From Gentiana macrophylla (lineage: Eukaryota; Streptophyta; Magnoliopsida; Gentianales; Gentianaceae), in contig JAOBSW010001137.1 of the NCBI GenBank assembly GCA_026214975.1, forward strand, positions 186,001-250,000: DNA of 64,000 bases, written 5' to 3'. A program made the position numbers and the translations under genes. Below are positions 45,278 through 54,705 of this stretch, piece after piece. How positions within the stretch are numbered: position 1 is the stretch's first letter; each line of letters begins with the position of its first letter. The notes below the pieces were generated by a model. It saw only the letters and a list, made by a program, of their open reading frames with translations. It was not told the origin of the DNA and searched no databases.

Positions 45278-46609
45278 ATGTCTTCAAAGATTCAGTTGTA
45301 GTCCTCAAAGGCATCAAGAGGGGAACCTTGTATATATTACAAGGATCTCATCAGATCTGCAGCGATCTTTGTTGCATCCTCAATAGATTCTGATCTCGGC
45401 CAAGACAGACGGTGTGGCACATGAAACTAGGTCACATGGGTGAAAGGGTATGATTCTTTCTTCATTGAGTTTTCTTGGGGATATAAGGTCAAGAATCTGG
45501 ACTTTTGTGAACGCGTTGTGTGTTTGGGAAGTTGCATAGAAGTAAATTCTCTCACAGGTTGCACAATACAAAGGCAACACTTGATTATATCCTTTCGCAT
45601 CGCTGGGTCGATCAAAAGTTGAGTCATTGGGTGGTCACATATATTTTGTGTCATTCATAGATGACTATTCAAGGATGACTTGGGTGGTGATGATGAAGAA
45701 CAAAAGTGATGCATTCAAGAACTTCAAGCAAAGTTGGAAGGCCCTAGTGGAGAATCAGTTAGGCAAGAAAATCAAGAAGCTTCATGATGGATAATGGTCT
45801 CGGAATTTACTGGGACGGATTTTGATTCATTTTGTGCGGTGAGGGTATTGCTAGACATCATAATTGTAAGGAATACACCTCCAATGAGAATGGTGTAGTG
45901 AAAGGATGAATCAAACTCTACTAGAGAGGGCAAGATGTATGCTTTCTCAAGGTCGGGTTTATCAAGGAGATTTTGGGCGAAGTCGTTAAGACGACTTGCT
46001 ACTTAATCAACAGAGTCCTCACACATGAATCAATCTCAAGACACCATTTGAGATGTGGTCAGAGCAAGCCCCTGCCGACTACTCGATTCTAAGGGTTTTG
46101 GAAGTGACTTACTATCATGTTAGTGAAGGAAGTTGGAGCCAAGAGCCAAGAAGGGAGTGTTTGTGGGGTATGGTGATGGAGTGAAAGGATATAGGATTTG
46201 GTCATCGCAGAGTCCGAGTAATCCTCGGCGAGGGACGTTGTGTTTGATGAAAATTCTATGTTAAACTCATCGGTGGGGAGGTCTCACTGAGTGCGAAACC
46301 GATCTTGAACTCGATAGTGGTGAGAAGCAGGTGGAGCTTCAGGTGGAGTCTCTTGATATGCAACAATCGGTGGATCCAAATCAACACTATCTTGACGGAT
46401 AATGAACCGAGAACCGATCCAAGCCGCCTCTGTTGAGACCTCGGAGAGGCGCCATACAAACATTGATCAACAGAGTGCAGCGCCAACAGCCTAGAAGATC
46501 TAATGTTGGGATACCTCCAAGGAGATATGGATATGATGATTTGGTGGATATGCACTCCAAGTAGTCTGAAGAAGTAGAGGTTCTTTGAACCTACTACTTA
46601 CAGGAAGCA
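45278..46609 (+). pseudogene. Copia2 integrase and linker, heavily frameshifted
   Basis: Traces of copia integrase can be read in alternating frames: a HLGHMG-like zinc-binding start near 45425, GGHIYFVSFIDDYSRMTWVV near 45630-45690, FKQSWKALVENQLGKKIKKL (about 45725-45785), and a NGVVERMN-like block near 45890-45910 (one base out). A KTPFEMWS-like block is at about 46040. The rest up to 46609 is the integrase-RT linker. Confidence 0.75.
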
Positions 46610-47634
46610 GTGACATGTACAGAAGCATCTCAGTGGCATGCAGCCATGGGACATGAAATGGAGTCATTGTTGAAGAATCAGACTTGGGAATTGGTCGAAC
46701 AACCTACTGACAAGGGAGTTGTGACTTGTAAATGGATTTTCAAGAAAAAGGAAGGAATAACTAAGGCAGAAGGGGTCAAGTATAAGGCACGTTTGGTTGC
46801 AAGAGGATTCAGTCAAAAGGAAGGGGTTGACTTTGATGAAATATTTTCTCCGGTGGGTCGACATACTTCAATCAGGGTGTTACTAGCAATGGTGGCACAA
46901 CAGATCGGAACTTGAGCAATTAGATGTAGCGCTTTTACATGGTGAGGTGGATAAGGAGATATACATGACACAAACTGAGGGTTTTCAAGTTCCTGGCAAA
47001 GAAAACTATGTTTGCAAGTTGAAGAAATCATTGTATGGTTTGAAGCAAGCTCCAAGGCATTGGTATAAAAGGTTTGTGATTTCATGCTTCAAACAGGTTA
47101 TAACAGAAGTCCATATGATCGTTGTGTTTACTCTGATCTTTGAATGATGGATCATATATCTATCTTGTCCTGTATGTGGATGACATGCTGATAGCTGCAG
47201 CAAGGAAGTCTGATGTTCAAAATTTGAAGAACCTTCTCAGTGCTGAATTTGAAATGAAGGATTTGGGTGCTGCCAAGAAAATCTTAGGGATGGAGATCTG
47301 GAGAGATAGAAGTCAGAAGAAGTTGTTCTTGTCTCAGCAGGGTTATGTGCAGAAGATATTGGCCAAGTTTGGGATGTCTGCTGCAAAACCAATAGATACT
47401 CTTATGGCATCAAATGTTCATTTGTCTGTTTATGCTTCACAGTCAGCTGAAGAGAAGGAGTATATGTCAAAGTTCCTTATGCTAGTGCAGTTGGTAGTCC
47501 GATGTATGCCATGGTATGCACTAGGCCTCGATCTCGCTCAGCAGCGATCGGTGTTGTCGCAGAGGTTTATGGCTCAACCTGGAAAGGAACTTTGGAAAGT
47601 GTTAAAAGGATATTCGTACCGAGAGGTACGGTGA
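46610..47634 (+). pseudogene. Copia2 reverse transcriptase
   Basis: Frames 46610-46915, 46947-47147 and 47140-47634 together cover [80 protein letters not shown], the catalytic YVDD at 47173-47184, and FEMKDLGAAKKILGMEIWRD. Three frame breaks separate the pieces. Confidence 0.88.
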
Positions 47635-48107
47635 TGTTGGTCTCATTTATGGAGGTGATATTAGTGCAGTCACAGGAGTTCCGTGATGATCGATTATGCA
47701 GTGATGTTGTGAGAGAAAATCAATGACCGGTTATTTGTTTACATTGGGAAATGCGGTGGTCGGTGGAAAGCTACTCTTCAAAGCTCTGAGAGCCTTATCA
47801 ACTCATCAAGCGAGTAATATATGGCTCTTACCAAGCGATTAAGGAGGGTATCTGGTTGAAGGGGCTAGTCAGTGATTTGGGGTTGCATCAGGATCAGGCT
47901 GAGATTTATTGTGACAGTCTAAGTGCAATATGTTTAGCCAAGGATCAGGTTCATCATGAGAGAACCAAGCATATTGATGTCAGGTATCATTTCTTGAGGA
48001 ATGAGAAGAGGGTTGTGGTGAAGAAGATTGGCACAAAGGAGAATCCTGCTGATATGTTCACTAAACCGCCAAATAGAGTAAGTTCCAGCTTTGCCTGGAC
48101 TTACTGA
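47635..48107 (+). pseudogene. Copia2 RNase H and pol end
   Basis: After broken text around 47640-47850, an open piece (47856-48107) reads KGLVSDLGLHQDQAEIYCDS, LSAICLAKDQVHHERTKHID, VRYHFLRNEK and ENPADMFTKP, the standard end of copia pol. Confidence 0.85.
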
Positions 48108-48284
48108 ATATTCAAAGCTTATAATCTGTTTCTGGAAACTCTACTGAGGGCAGATCAGTGGAGTGGATGCTGTGGAGATAGTCTGGTACAAGTACATCTG
48201 GCATTGACGAATGCATCTGGTACAAGTACATCTGGTTGTGCAATCTGTTTGACTCTAGGGAGAGTTGAAGTCAAGGTGGAGATT
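48108..48284 (+). other. Copia2 3' non-coding segment with 19-bp direct repeat and polypurine tract
   Basis: ctggtacaagtacatctgg occurs at 48183-48201 and again at 48217-48235. The polypurine tract (caaggtggagatt) abuts the 3' LTR at 48285. Confidence 0.7.
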
Positions 48285-48817
48285 TGTCAGTAAGGTGACT
48301 TAAACTCTACATTTTGGTGGAACCAATCTGAAGACTCAGCTGAGTGATGGTCAGCTGAGAAGTGTATTCAATTCTGTGCTTCAGTAGGGTGGAGTCTACT
48401 GAGCTTCTGTCAGCAGGGTGACTATCAGCAGGGTGATAGTCTGCTGAGTACTTGAATACAGCAGGGTCCCACATCTGCTAATTCTGTTATGTGACAGCTA
48501 TACAGTGTCATTAAAAGGAGGACACGTGTAGGGGTATTTATGGTGCATCAGATAAAGATTCCTGGCGGCTAGGGTTTAGGGATTTGTGCCTATAAATACA
48601 GTTGTTGTCTCATTATCCGAGTGTGTTGAAATCTGTAAATTTCAGTGCATAATAAAATATCTCTTTTCTGCCCGTGGTTTTTTACCTCTCCCACTGAGGG
48701 GTTTTCCACGTTAAATCTGTGTTCTTCTTGTTTCTGTTTTCTCCTTTGATTGTTTATGTTTGATTGCTTCTGTTTCTGTTTCTTGCATCTGAAGTTATCT
48801 CCATCCGTTTTATAACA
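48285..48817 (+). repeat. 3' LTR of Copia2
   Basis: 533 bp, TATA-like tataaatac at about 48591 and aataaaa near 48650. This copy keeps CAG/CTG trinucleotides that are altered in the 5' copy. Confidence 0.9.
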
Positions 48818-49370
48818 ACACGTAAGCCTCTACTATGTCGTATCAAATTAAAGCAAATGGAAGCTAGAAAGACTTGGGTAAATTTTTTTCAAACAACCAA
48901 GAATAGAAATACTAAAGGTAGCATAAAATGTAATATTTATTACATCGGAAACCAAACGAATCCAAGTGGTACGAATTTCAAAGTACTAGAAGTAACTACA
49001 GAATCCGATAATAATCCAAGTCTATGACATAAATGGAATAAATGAAAAATAAACAAGGTCTTCAAGTCCGGCGTCCTCAAACGTCGTCATCAAAGTCCTC
49101 CTCAAAGTCTTGACTAACATGTTCGTCTTCTCTCCCCCAAACACATAAATAAACATGCATTTGAGGTAAGTACATTTGTACAAAGTAAGAAGTAGAAGCT
49201 ACAATTCAACTAAAGTTATTATTAAAGATATTATCTTAGTGAGACTGACTCAATTTATTGTCACTACTACAAAATATGATATAGGTCACACTTAAGATAA
49301 GATAACAATCACAGTTTCAATAAAACCGAGACAACGAAAATATATATATCACACTTACAACTTTCTATCA

Positions 49371-49850
49371 CACTTATTGAAAAACTGAGATAAGTTATAT
49401 TAATCAATCTCATTTTTAAAGTGTGACTTAATTGATATGATTTTTCATCACAGATTATTGGAAAACCGAGATAAATTATATCAATCAATCTCATTTTTAA
49501 AGCGTGATTGAATTGATATGATATTTCATCCTGATTTCTAAAAAGCGAGATAATTATATCAATCAATCTCACAAACGTTGATGTAATTGATATGATATTT
49601 TGGTCTGATTATTCAAAAAACGAGATAAATTATACTGATCAATCACACTTTTAATCTGTGACTAAATTGGTCTGATATTTTTGTCACGGTTATTGAAAAA
49701 GTAAGATAAATTATATCAATTAATCTCATTTTAAAACTGTGACTAAATTCATGATATTTTTGTCACAACTATAGAAAAAGTGAGACAAATTATATCCACT
49801 AACAAGAAAAGAGACATAGATCACACTTATCTAAAGATAAGGATCACACT
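49371..49850. repeat. ~80-bp tandem repeats inside CACTA element
   Basis: Six copies of a unit with ttattgaaaaaccgagataa start near 49371, 49452, 49531, 49604, 49686 and 49766. Each also carries atcaatctcatttttaaa and gatatgat-type segments. Confidence 0.8.
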
Positions 49851-49959
49851 TTTAAAAACCGAGACAAGTAAAATGTGTATTTATCACACTTAATTTTTTA
49901 TCACGGTTATTAGGTGTGAAAAAAATTATCACTTTTTTAGGTGTGATTGAAATAATAAT

Positions 49960-50180
49960 AGATCTCGACTTTTAAGTGTGATAACAACTACTAAAATAGA
50001 TCACAGTTTTTAAATGTGTTGAAATTATAATCAATCTCGGTTTTTAAGTGTGATAACAACTATAATAGATCACGATTTTTAAGTGTGATAACAACTAAAT
50101 AAATCACAGTTTTTAAATGTGCTGAATTATAGTAGAATTCGGTTTTTAAATGTGATAACAACTAAAATAGATCACAGTTT
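49960..50180. repeat. ~40-bp repeats inside CACTA element
   Basis: About five copies of a unit containing agatcac(a/g)(g/a)tttttaa(g/a)tgtg and aacaacta. Together with the 80-bp series they leave little unique sequence in the element. Confidence 0.7.
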
Positions 50181-52072
50181 TTATTATCACGGTTTTTAAG
50201 AAAACTGAGACAAGAACATCAATCAATCACGGTTTGTTACTGTGATTGGATTAAAGTACTTTATGTCACACCTCAATATGCCACACTATGGAAGCCGTGA
50301 CTAATGTGAATATATCACACTTAAAAACCGTGATCTTTATGCTTTTTTGTAGTAGTGTGTTCACTTCGTGTCCATCAACACGTCATGACTTAACGTTTCT
50401 AACATAGCTTATCTTTGTTACATCATTACTCAAGGACACTGTGCATGGCGTTCATCAGCCTGAAGATATACTTGCTAACTAACGATGATTAGCACCGATT
50501 AGCTCCGGGGTCTCCCCGGTATGCATATACGTCCAATGAATTTACTCCACTACCCTTCAGCCGTTTAAGGCCAGTAGCATTGTTCACCTTTTTGAACGTA
50601 TCACATCGCCGATATGAAATAGTGCCTAACCGAGAATAAATGACGTTTTAGCTTTTATCTACACGTATGTAATTATTAATGTGAATTAACTAACCGCCTA
50701 AGTGTTTTCAGAATAAAACTCACCTTAACCACTCTACTCCCTCACTTAGACAGCTAGACATCACATCTTAACAATTACACAGACATTGACGAACACTAGT
50801 TCATCAAAGCACAAGCCCTTTCATGCCCTTCCGACGGATCCGAACATCAACTCCTTTAAGAGTACATTCGGTGTTTTAACCGAACGAATCGGAAGTTCAA
50901 TCAAGCTTGTTCATATTTGGTTAATGTTAACATTTCATGATTAAGGGTTTAAAACATTGAAAACACGATTATGAGGCCAAAAACCAAGCTAAAATGCTAG
51001 AGTAGTGAAAACAAGATAAAAGCGCCAAACGCCCGCTTGAAACCTTATGGACGCCCGTCCGGAATTGGACGCCCGTCCACTAAACCCCAGACGCCCATCC
51101 GCCAAAAACAGCTACATCCTGAATCAAAAATCGACCTCAGGACGCCTTGTCGCTTATTGCAAACGCCCGTCTGGGCTACTAGGGTCTCGGACGCCCGTCT
51201 GCCTAAGTCAGATGCCCGTCCGACTGGGTTTCTCCCAAAATGCTAAATTATGAAGACTTGATTCCAAATCCGTTTCTAACCTATTTGGCATCGAATTAAA
51301 CACAGAAAAACACATAACCACTTATATAATCATACCATAGCATCTAGGATCATTGACCAACAAAGAGAACCCATCTTTCTTGCATCTAAACGTCTTAAAA
51401 CATGATCTAAACTATGAGAACGTTAATTGAACCATAGGAAGAGCCTCTTACCTTTCTAAGCAGCAAATTCCAAGTCCAGACTCAGAAAAACAGCAGCTAA
51501 AACCGTCCCTTTTCTGCAGAAAACATGTGTGATAAATCCAAACTTAGATTAGATTCAGTCACACACTTCTAAACAACAAAACTACGAATTGATGAGTTTG
51601 AATCCAACAAACTCGAACAAGGACAAATCTAGGGCTTAATCATACCTTATCAAAGCTTCAACTTTCTGATTTCAAAACGAAGCTTCCTTCACAACTATTC
51701 TGGTGCTCGACTCTGATCTGAAAACAGTCAAGAATCGACTTAGCAATTGATGAAAAATCCTCAGCCCTAATTTGCTCTCTTCTCACACGCAGATGACAAT
51801 TTGAAGGTGGAAAAAATCTGATTAAAACTTTAGGGGCTGATTAGGTTGATTTTCCTTAAATAGGAAAAATCCAAATATTACCTAATTGCATCGATTTTCC
51901 TTAATCACCCTTACTAAATCAGATTTTCTTCCTTAAATATTTATATATATATATCTCGAAAATATACATATAAATATCCAAATTATTAAACTCCGAATAA
52001 AAGGAACCGAACCCAATATTTCGTTTTCGCAAAATGACACGTCTCGCCCTTTCCCGAAAATCGAATATTACT

Positions 52073-53035
52073 GGTGACTTCTCACATGAAAGTATTGGAC
52101 GAAAGCAGACGGTATCAGGCCGACTTCTCGTTTAAAAACACGGCGAAGGGGCCAGGCTAGTGCCGACTTTTTCGCATGAAAGTATTGCGCATGTGTTTGT
52201 CTGTAATTTCAATAAAGACTATGCATAATCTGAGAGAAAAATAATAGTAAGTTAACGTACCGTTTGCTTATTAGTGTAATCTGTCGATCTTTGAATCAAG
52301 TCGGTCTTATAGAAGGCGCTTCATGGCGAGTTCCAAACATGATGCCGAACTAAATCGGACTTATAGAATACTCGCCCGAAGGCGAGTTCCAAATATGAGA
52401 AGACAGAAGGTTTCGTGTCTAGGCGAGCTCTTTCTGTACGAGCTCATCCTTTCGCTTTGTTTGATTGCGCTCCAAGGAATTAATTGGTAGTAACCCTCGT
52501 TGGTTGTAATAGGAAATTGACCCCTCGTGAATCATCCACGATGATGCGTACATCACGATTTCCGCCTGCTAAATAGCATGAAGTACACATATGTGTGTTT
52601 TTTATTAAGCAAACAATATAGAGACATAATGTATGTATAAGTTCGTGTGATAAGAATCATTGACATATATTAATACATAAATCAAGTACATGCTGGGATG
52701 GATATATATAATATACGGAACATATTGCATAGAATACCCTAACTTGCGGTATGATATATAAAATTGGATTTTCCAAAGCAAGTACTTGAATTTGCATTAA
52801 ACACTATAATTTGGATGTAAACAGAATACTTTTACAGAAACATGAGGCAACTTTGACCATGGGCATACGAATATTTTCAAAGACATGGAGCAACTTGATA
52901 AACAAAGGTTTCGAGACTCAGATTTAGAGCATATGGAAGAGTTTATCAAGCATGTATATAAAGAATATTTGTACAGAAATTCAAAGATGATTGGATCTAA
53001 TCTCGTAGACAGGTGAATCGGCTATGAGTATGTTG
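52073..53035 (+). other. Outer element, non-coding 3' part
   Basis: It resumes after the Tekay element with the short repeat ggccaggctagtgc (52150-52165) and gcgag-rich text (52330-52440), then AT-rich sequence to 53035. No coding region is supported. Confidence 0.6.
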
Positions 53036-53150
53036 GTAGAACATCGTTGGCCTCGGGTCATGGAGAGCTAGGGGAGTTTGGCTTGGACGTTGGAGAGCTC
53101 GGGAGGTCGGATCGGACGTTGGAGAGCTCGGGGGGTCGGCTCGGACCATG
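53036..53150. repeat. ~30-bp tandem repeat in outer element
   Basis: Three to four degenerate copies of ggacgttggagagctcgggg followed by gtcgg-type text. ORFs on both strands here (Pro/Ser-rich in reverse) come from the repeat. Confidence 0.75.
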
Positions 53151-53189
53151 GAGACTTTGGAGAGATGAGGAAGAAAACCCACAGCAGCA

Positions 53190-53910
53190 ACTCACGGACG
53201 ACGATCGGGAATTTAAAAGGACTCCGATCGATACGAAATTTGAAGGGCTTGTTTGTATCTCCTTCTTCTTCAATATGAACGGTTGAAAATTTGTTTTGAC
53301 GGCTCAATCTCTGGGAATTAACATTAGATCTGACTGCTGCGTTTTGGTGGTACATCAGCAGCTTTGTGGCGTTTATCGGGCATCGAAACGGACTCCGGCG
53401 GTATGAAATTTGGAGGGCTTACTCGCCCCTCTTACTTATTCGATCTGGACGGTGGAAATCCTTTTCCAACGGCTGAATCTTTGGTAATTAGCCGCCGATG
53501 AGACTGCTGCGCTTTTTGGATGATACAACTGCAACTTTCTGGCGACAACCGGGCATCGAAACGGAGTCCGATCGTCATGAAATTTGGAGGGATTGTTCGT
53601 ATCTCTTTCTTCTTCGATGTGAACGGTGGAAATTGTTTTTCAACGGCTAAATCTCTAGAAATTAGCCGCCGACGTGACTGTTGCATTTTTTGGCGATTCA
53701 GCAGCAGCTGCAACTTTATGGCAACGATCGGGCATTGAAACGGACTCCGATCGTCATGAAATATGGAGAGATTGTTCCCCACACCTTATTAATCTGAACG
53801 GTGTAAATCATATTTTGACGGCTCAATATCCGGGAATTGGCCGTAGATCTGACTGCATTTTTTCTGCTGGATTCTGGAGATTTTCCTGGGACAAGCAAAG
53901 AGCCTTCCTT
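53190..53910. repeat. ~174-bp tandem repeat next to 3' LTR of outer element
   Basis: Four copies anchored on cgggcatcgaaacggactcc: near 53206, 53378, 53551 and 53730 (spacing 170-179 bp). Each unit also includes atgaaatttggagg, gaacggtggaaat, caacggctaaatct and aattagccgc. The last copy ends just before the 3' LTR. Several overlapping ORFs on both strands are by-products. Confidence 0.85.
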
Positions 53911-53921
53911 CTAGCACCAAT

Positions 53922-54705
53922 TGACGATCCAAAAATCGTCGGGGTAAACATCTAGGGTTCTTTGTCTTGATGATAACCTAAGGATGCTCCTTCGATCTAG
54001 AAAATAGTATAAGAGGGGGTGTTTTGGTGGTGGTTTAGACTGCACTTGAGATGTTGTTTCTCAAGCTGCCTACGTATCCAATGCGTGAAATTGGAATCAA
54101 GTCTCCGTAGTTCCGTAGGGATGGTTTGTATAGAGAAGAGCTATGCCCTAAGGCGGCGTGGGCCTTGGATTGTTGTGTTCCCTAAGGAAAAGATAAGGAT
54201 TATTTGATCTCCTTGATTGTTGGAGATAATTACGGTATTCGAATATTTGTATTTAAGTGATAAAGATTAGAGCCTTTATGGCTCAGGATTCTTTTGTAGT
54301 TATCTGTTTATCATAAACGTGGGGAATACGATTAAGGACGGACTCAGGCCGACTTAGGTGTTCCGAGCCGGACTGGTTGAACTGATCTACAGAGGTCGGG
54401 GATATTAGCCGAGCTGTCATGAGCTCGGGGTCTTGTGTGCAGAATAGATGGTCCGAGAGGGACTTAAACCAACCGATAAGGTTGGTCAAAGGTTGGCAAG
54501 ATTACAAGTGTTGGCCGACCCGCACAGGTCGGGACTAGACCCGGACCTGGTCTCGAGGATTGAAGGTCGGTGCTAGGTACGGTCGATCCTGGAGAGATGG
54601 AGTGACTAGCCGGACTGGGGCACTCGGCGTCGTTTCTCTCTCCCTACTTAGTGTTGAGCCACTGAAAAGGTGCCACGTAGGTAGGTCCATTTTCTGGCAG
54701 CATCA
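53922..54705 (+). repeat. 3' LTR of outer element
   Basis: 784 bp, same ends as the 5' copy and followed by the aagtt duplication. The base composition just upstream (ttccttctagcaccaat) is not a polypurine tract. Confidence 0.9.

Larger units (their letters stand above)
44036..48817 (+). mobile_element. Copia2: Tork-like Ty1-copia retrotransposon
   Basis: 4.8 kb with LTRs 44036-44553 and 48285-48817 (tgtcagtaag...ttataaca) and a perfect duplication acacg (44031-44035 and 48818-48822). Coding follows the copia order gag-PR-INT-RT-RH. The gag start (SVKIDKF, then a NSFGL-like block) and RT fit the Tork/Tnt1 group. Gag is shortened. Frames are broken throughout, heavily so around 45278-46600. 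Confidence 0.92.
49262..50357. mobile_element. Non-autonomous CACTA-type DNA transposon
   Basis: Terminal inverted repeats cactactacaaaa (49262-49274) and ttttgtagtagtg (50345-50357), with a 3-bp duplication tgt (49259-49261 and 50358-50360). Comparison with the undisturbed LTR at about 39040 shows the empty-site context. At 1096 bp with no transposase ORF it needs an autonomous CACTA element. The interior is made almost wholly of subterminal-type repeats, the expected transposase-binding region. Confidence 0.93.
38529..52072 (-). mobile_element. Tekay/Del-like chromovirus (Ty3-gypsy), gag deleted, with two insertions in one LTR
   Basis: Left LTR 38529-40768 and right LTR 43950-52072 (2.24 kb once its insertions are removed) share the tgtaacgccccg end. 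Flanks are gctga and ggtga, one mismatch, and the terminal base of the right LTR is also altered. On the minus strand the order is Met-type primer site, a gag start, a truncated protease end, RT, RNase H, integrase and chromodomain, then a TTAAGGGGGGAAGAA tract. The internal region is only 3.2 kb because gag and most of the protease are missing. A Tork-like copia and a CACTA element sit in the right LTR. Confidence 0.92.
43950..52072 (-). repeat. 5' LTR of Tekay-like element, split by Copia2 and CACTA
   Basis: Pieces 43950-44035, 48818-49261 and 50358-52072 line up end to end with 38529-40768. The element's last base pair differs (tact instead of taca). Confidence 0.9.
3233..54705 (+). mobile_element. 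Outer LTR retrotransposon, non-autonomous, split by nested insertions
   Basis: Two direct repeats of about 790 bp (3233-4030 and 53922-54705) both start tgacgatcc and end cagcatca. They are flanked by a perfect 5-bp duplication, aagtt (3228-3232 and 54706-54710). This is the signature of an LTR retrotransposon integration. Removing the nested elements leaves roughly 6.1 kb of internal sequence (4031-6469, 18605-20380, 38471-38528, 52078-53921). That sequence encodes gag-like coiled-coil modules and no protease, RT or integrase, so the element must have depended on proteins supplied in trans. Neither a clear primer-binding site after the left LTR nor a polypurine tract before the right LTR is visible, which is odd. 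Orientation is taken from the coding modules. Confidence 0.88.

Noticed and set aside
49371..50180. Regular repeats resembling a CRISPR array
   Set aside because: Unit lengths vary, there are no unique spacers, and the block lies inside CACTA inverted ends in a plant sequence.
53058..53355. Overlapping Pro/Ser-rich ORFs on both strands
   Set aside because: They derive from the ~30-bp and ~174-bp tandem repeats and exist in several frames at once; no domain or start context supports them.
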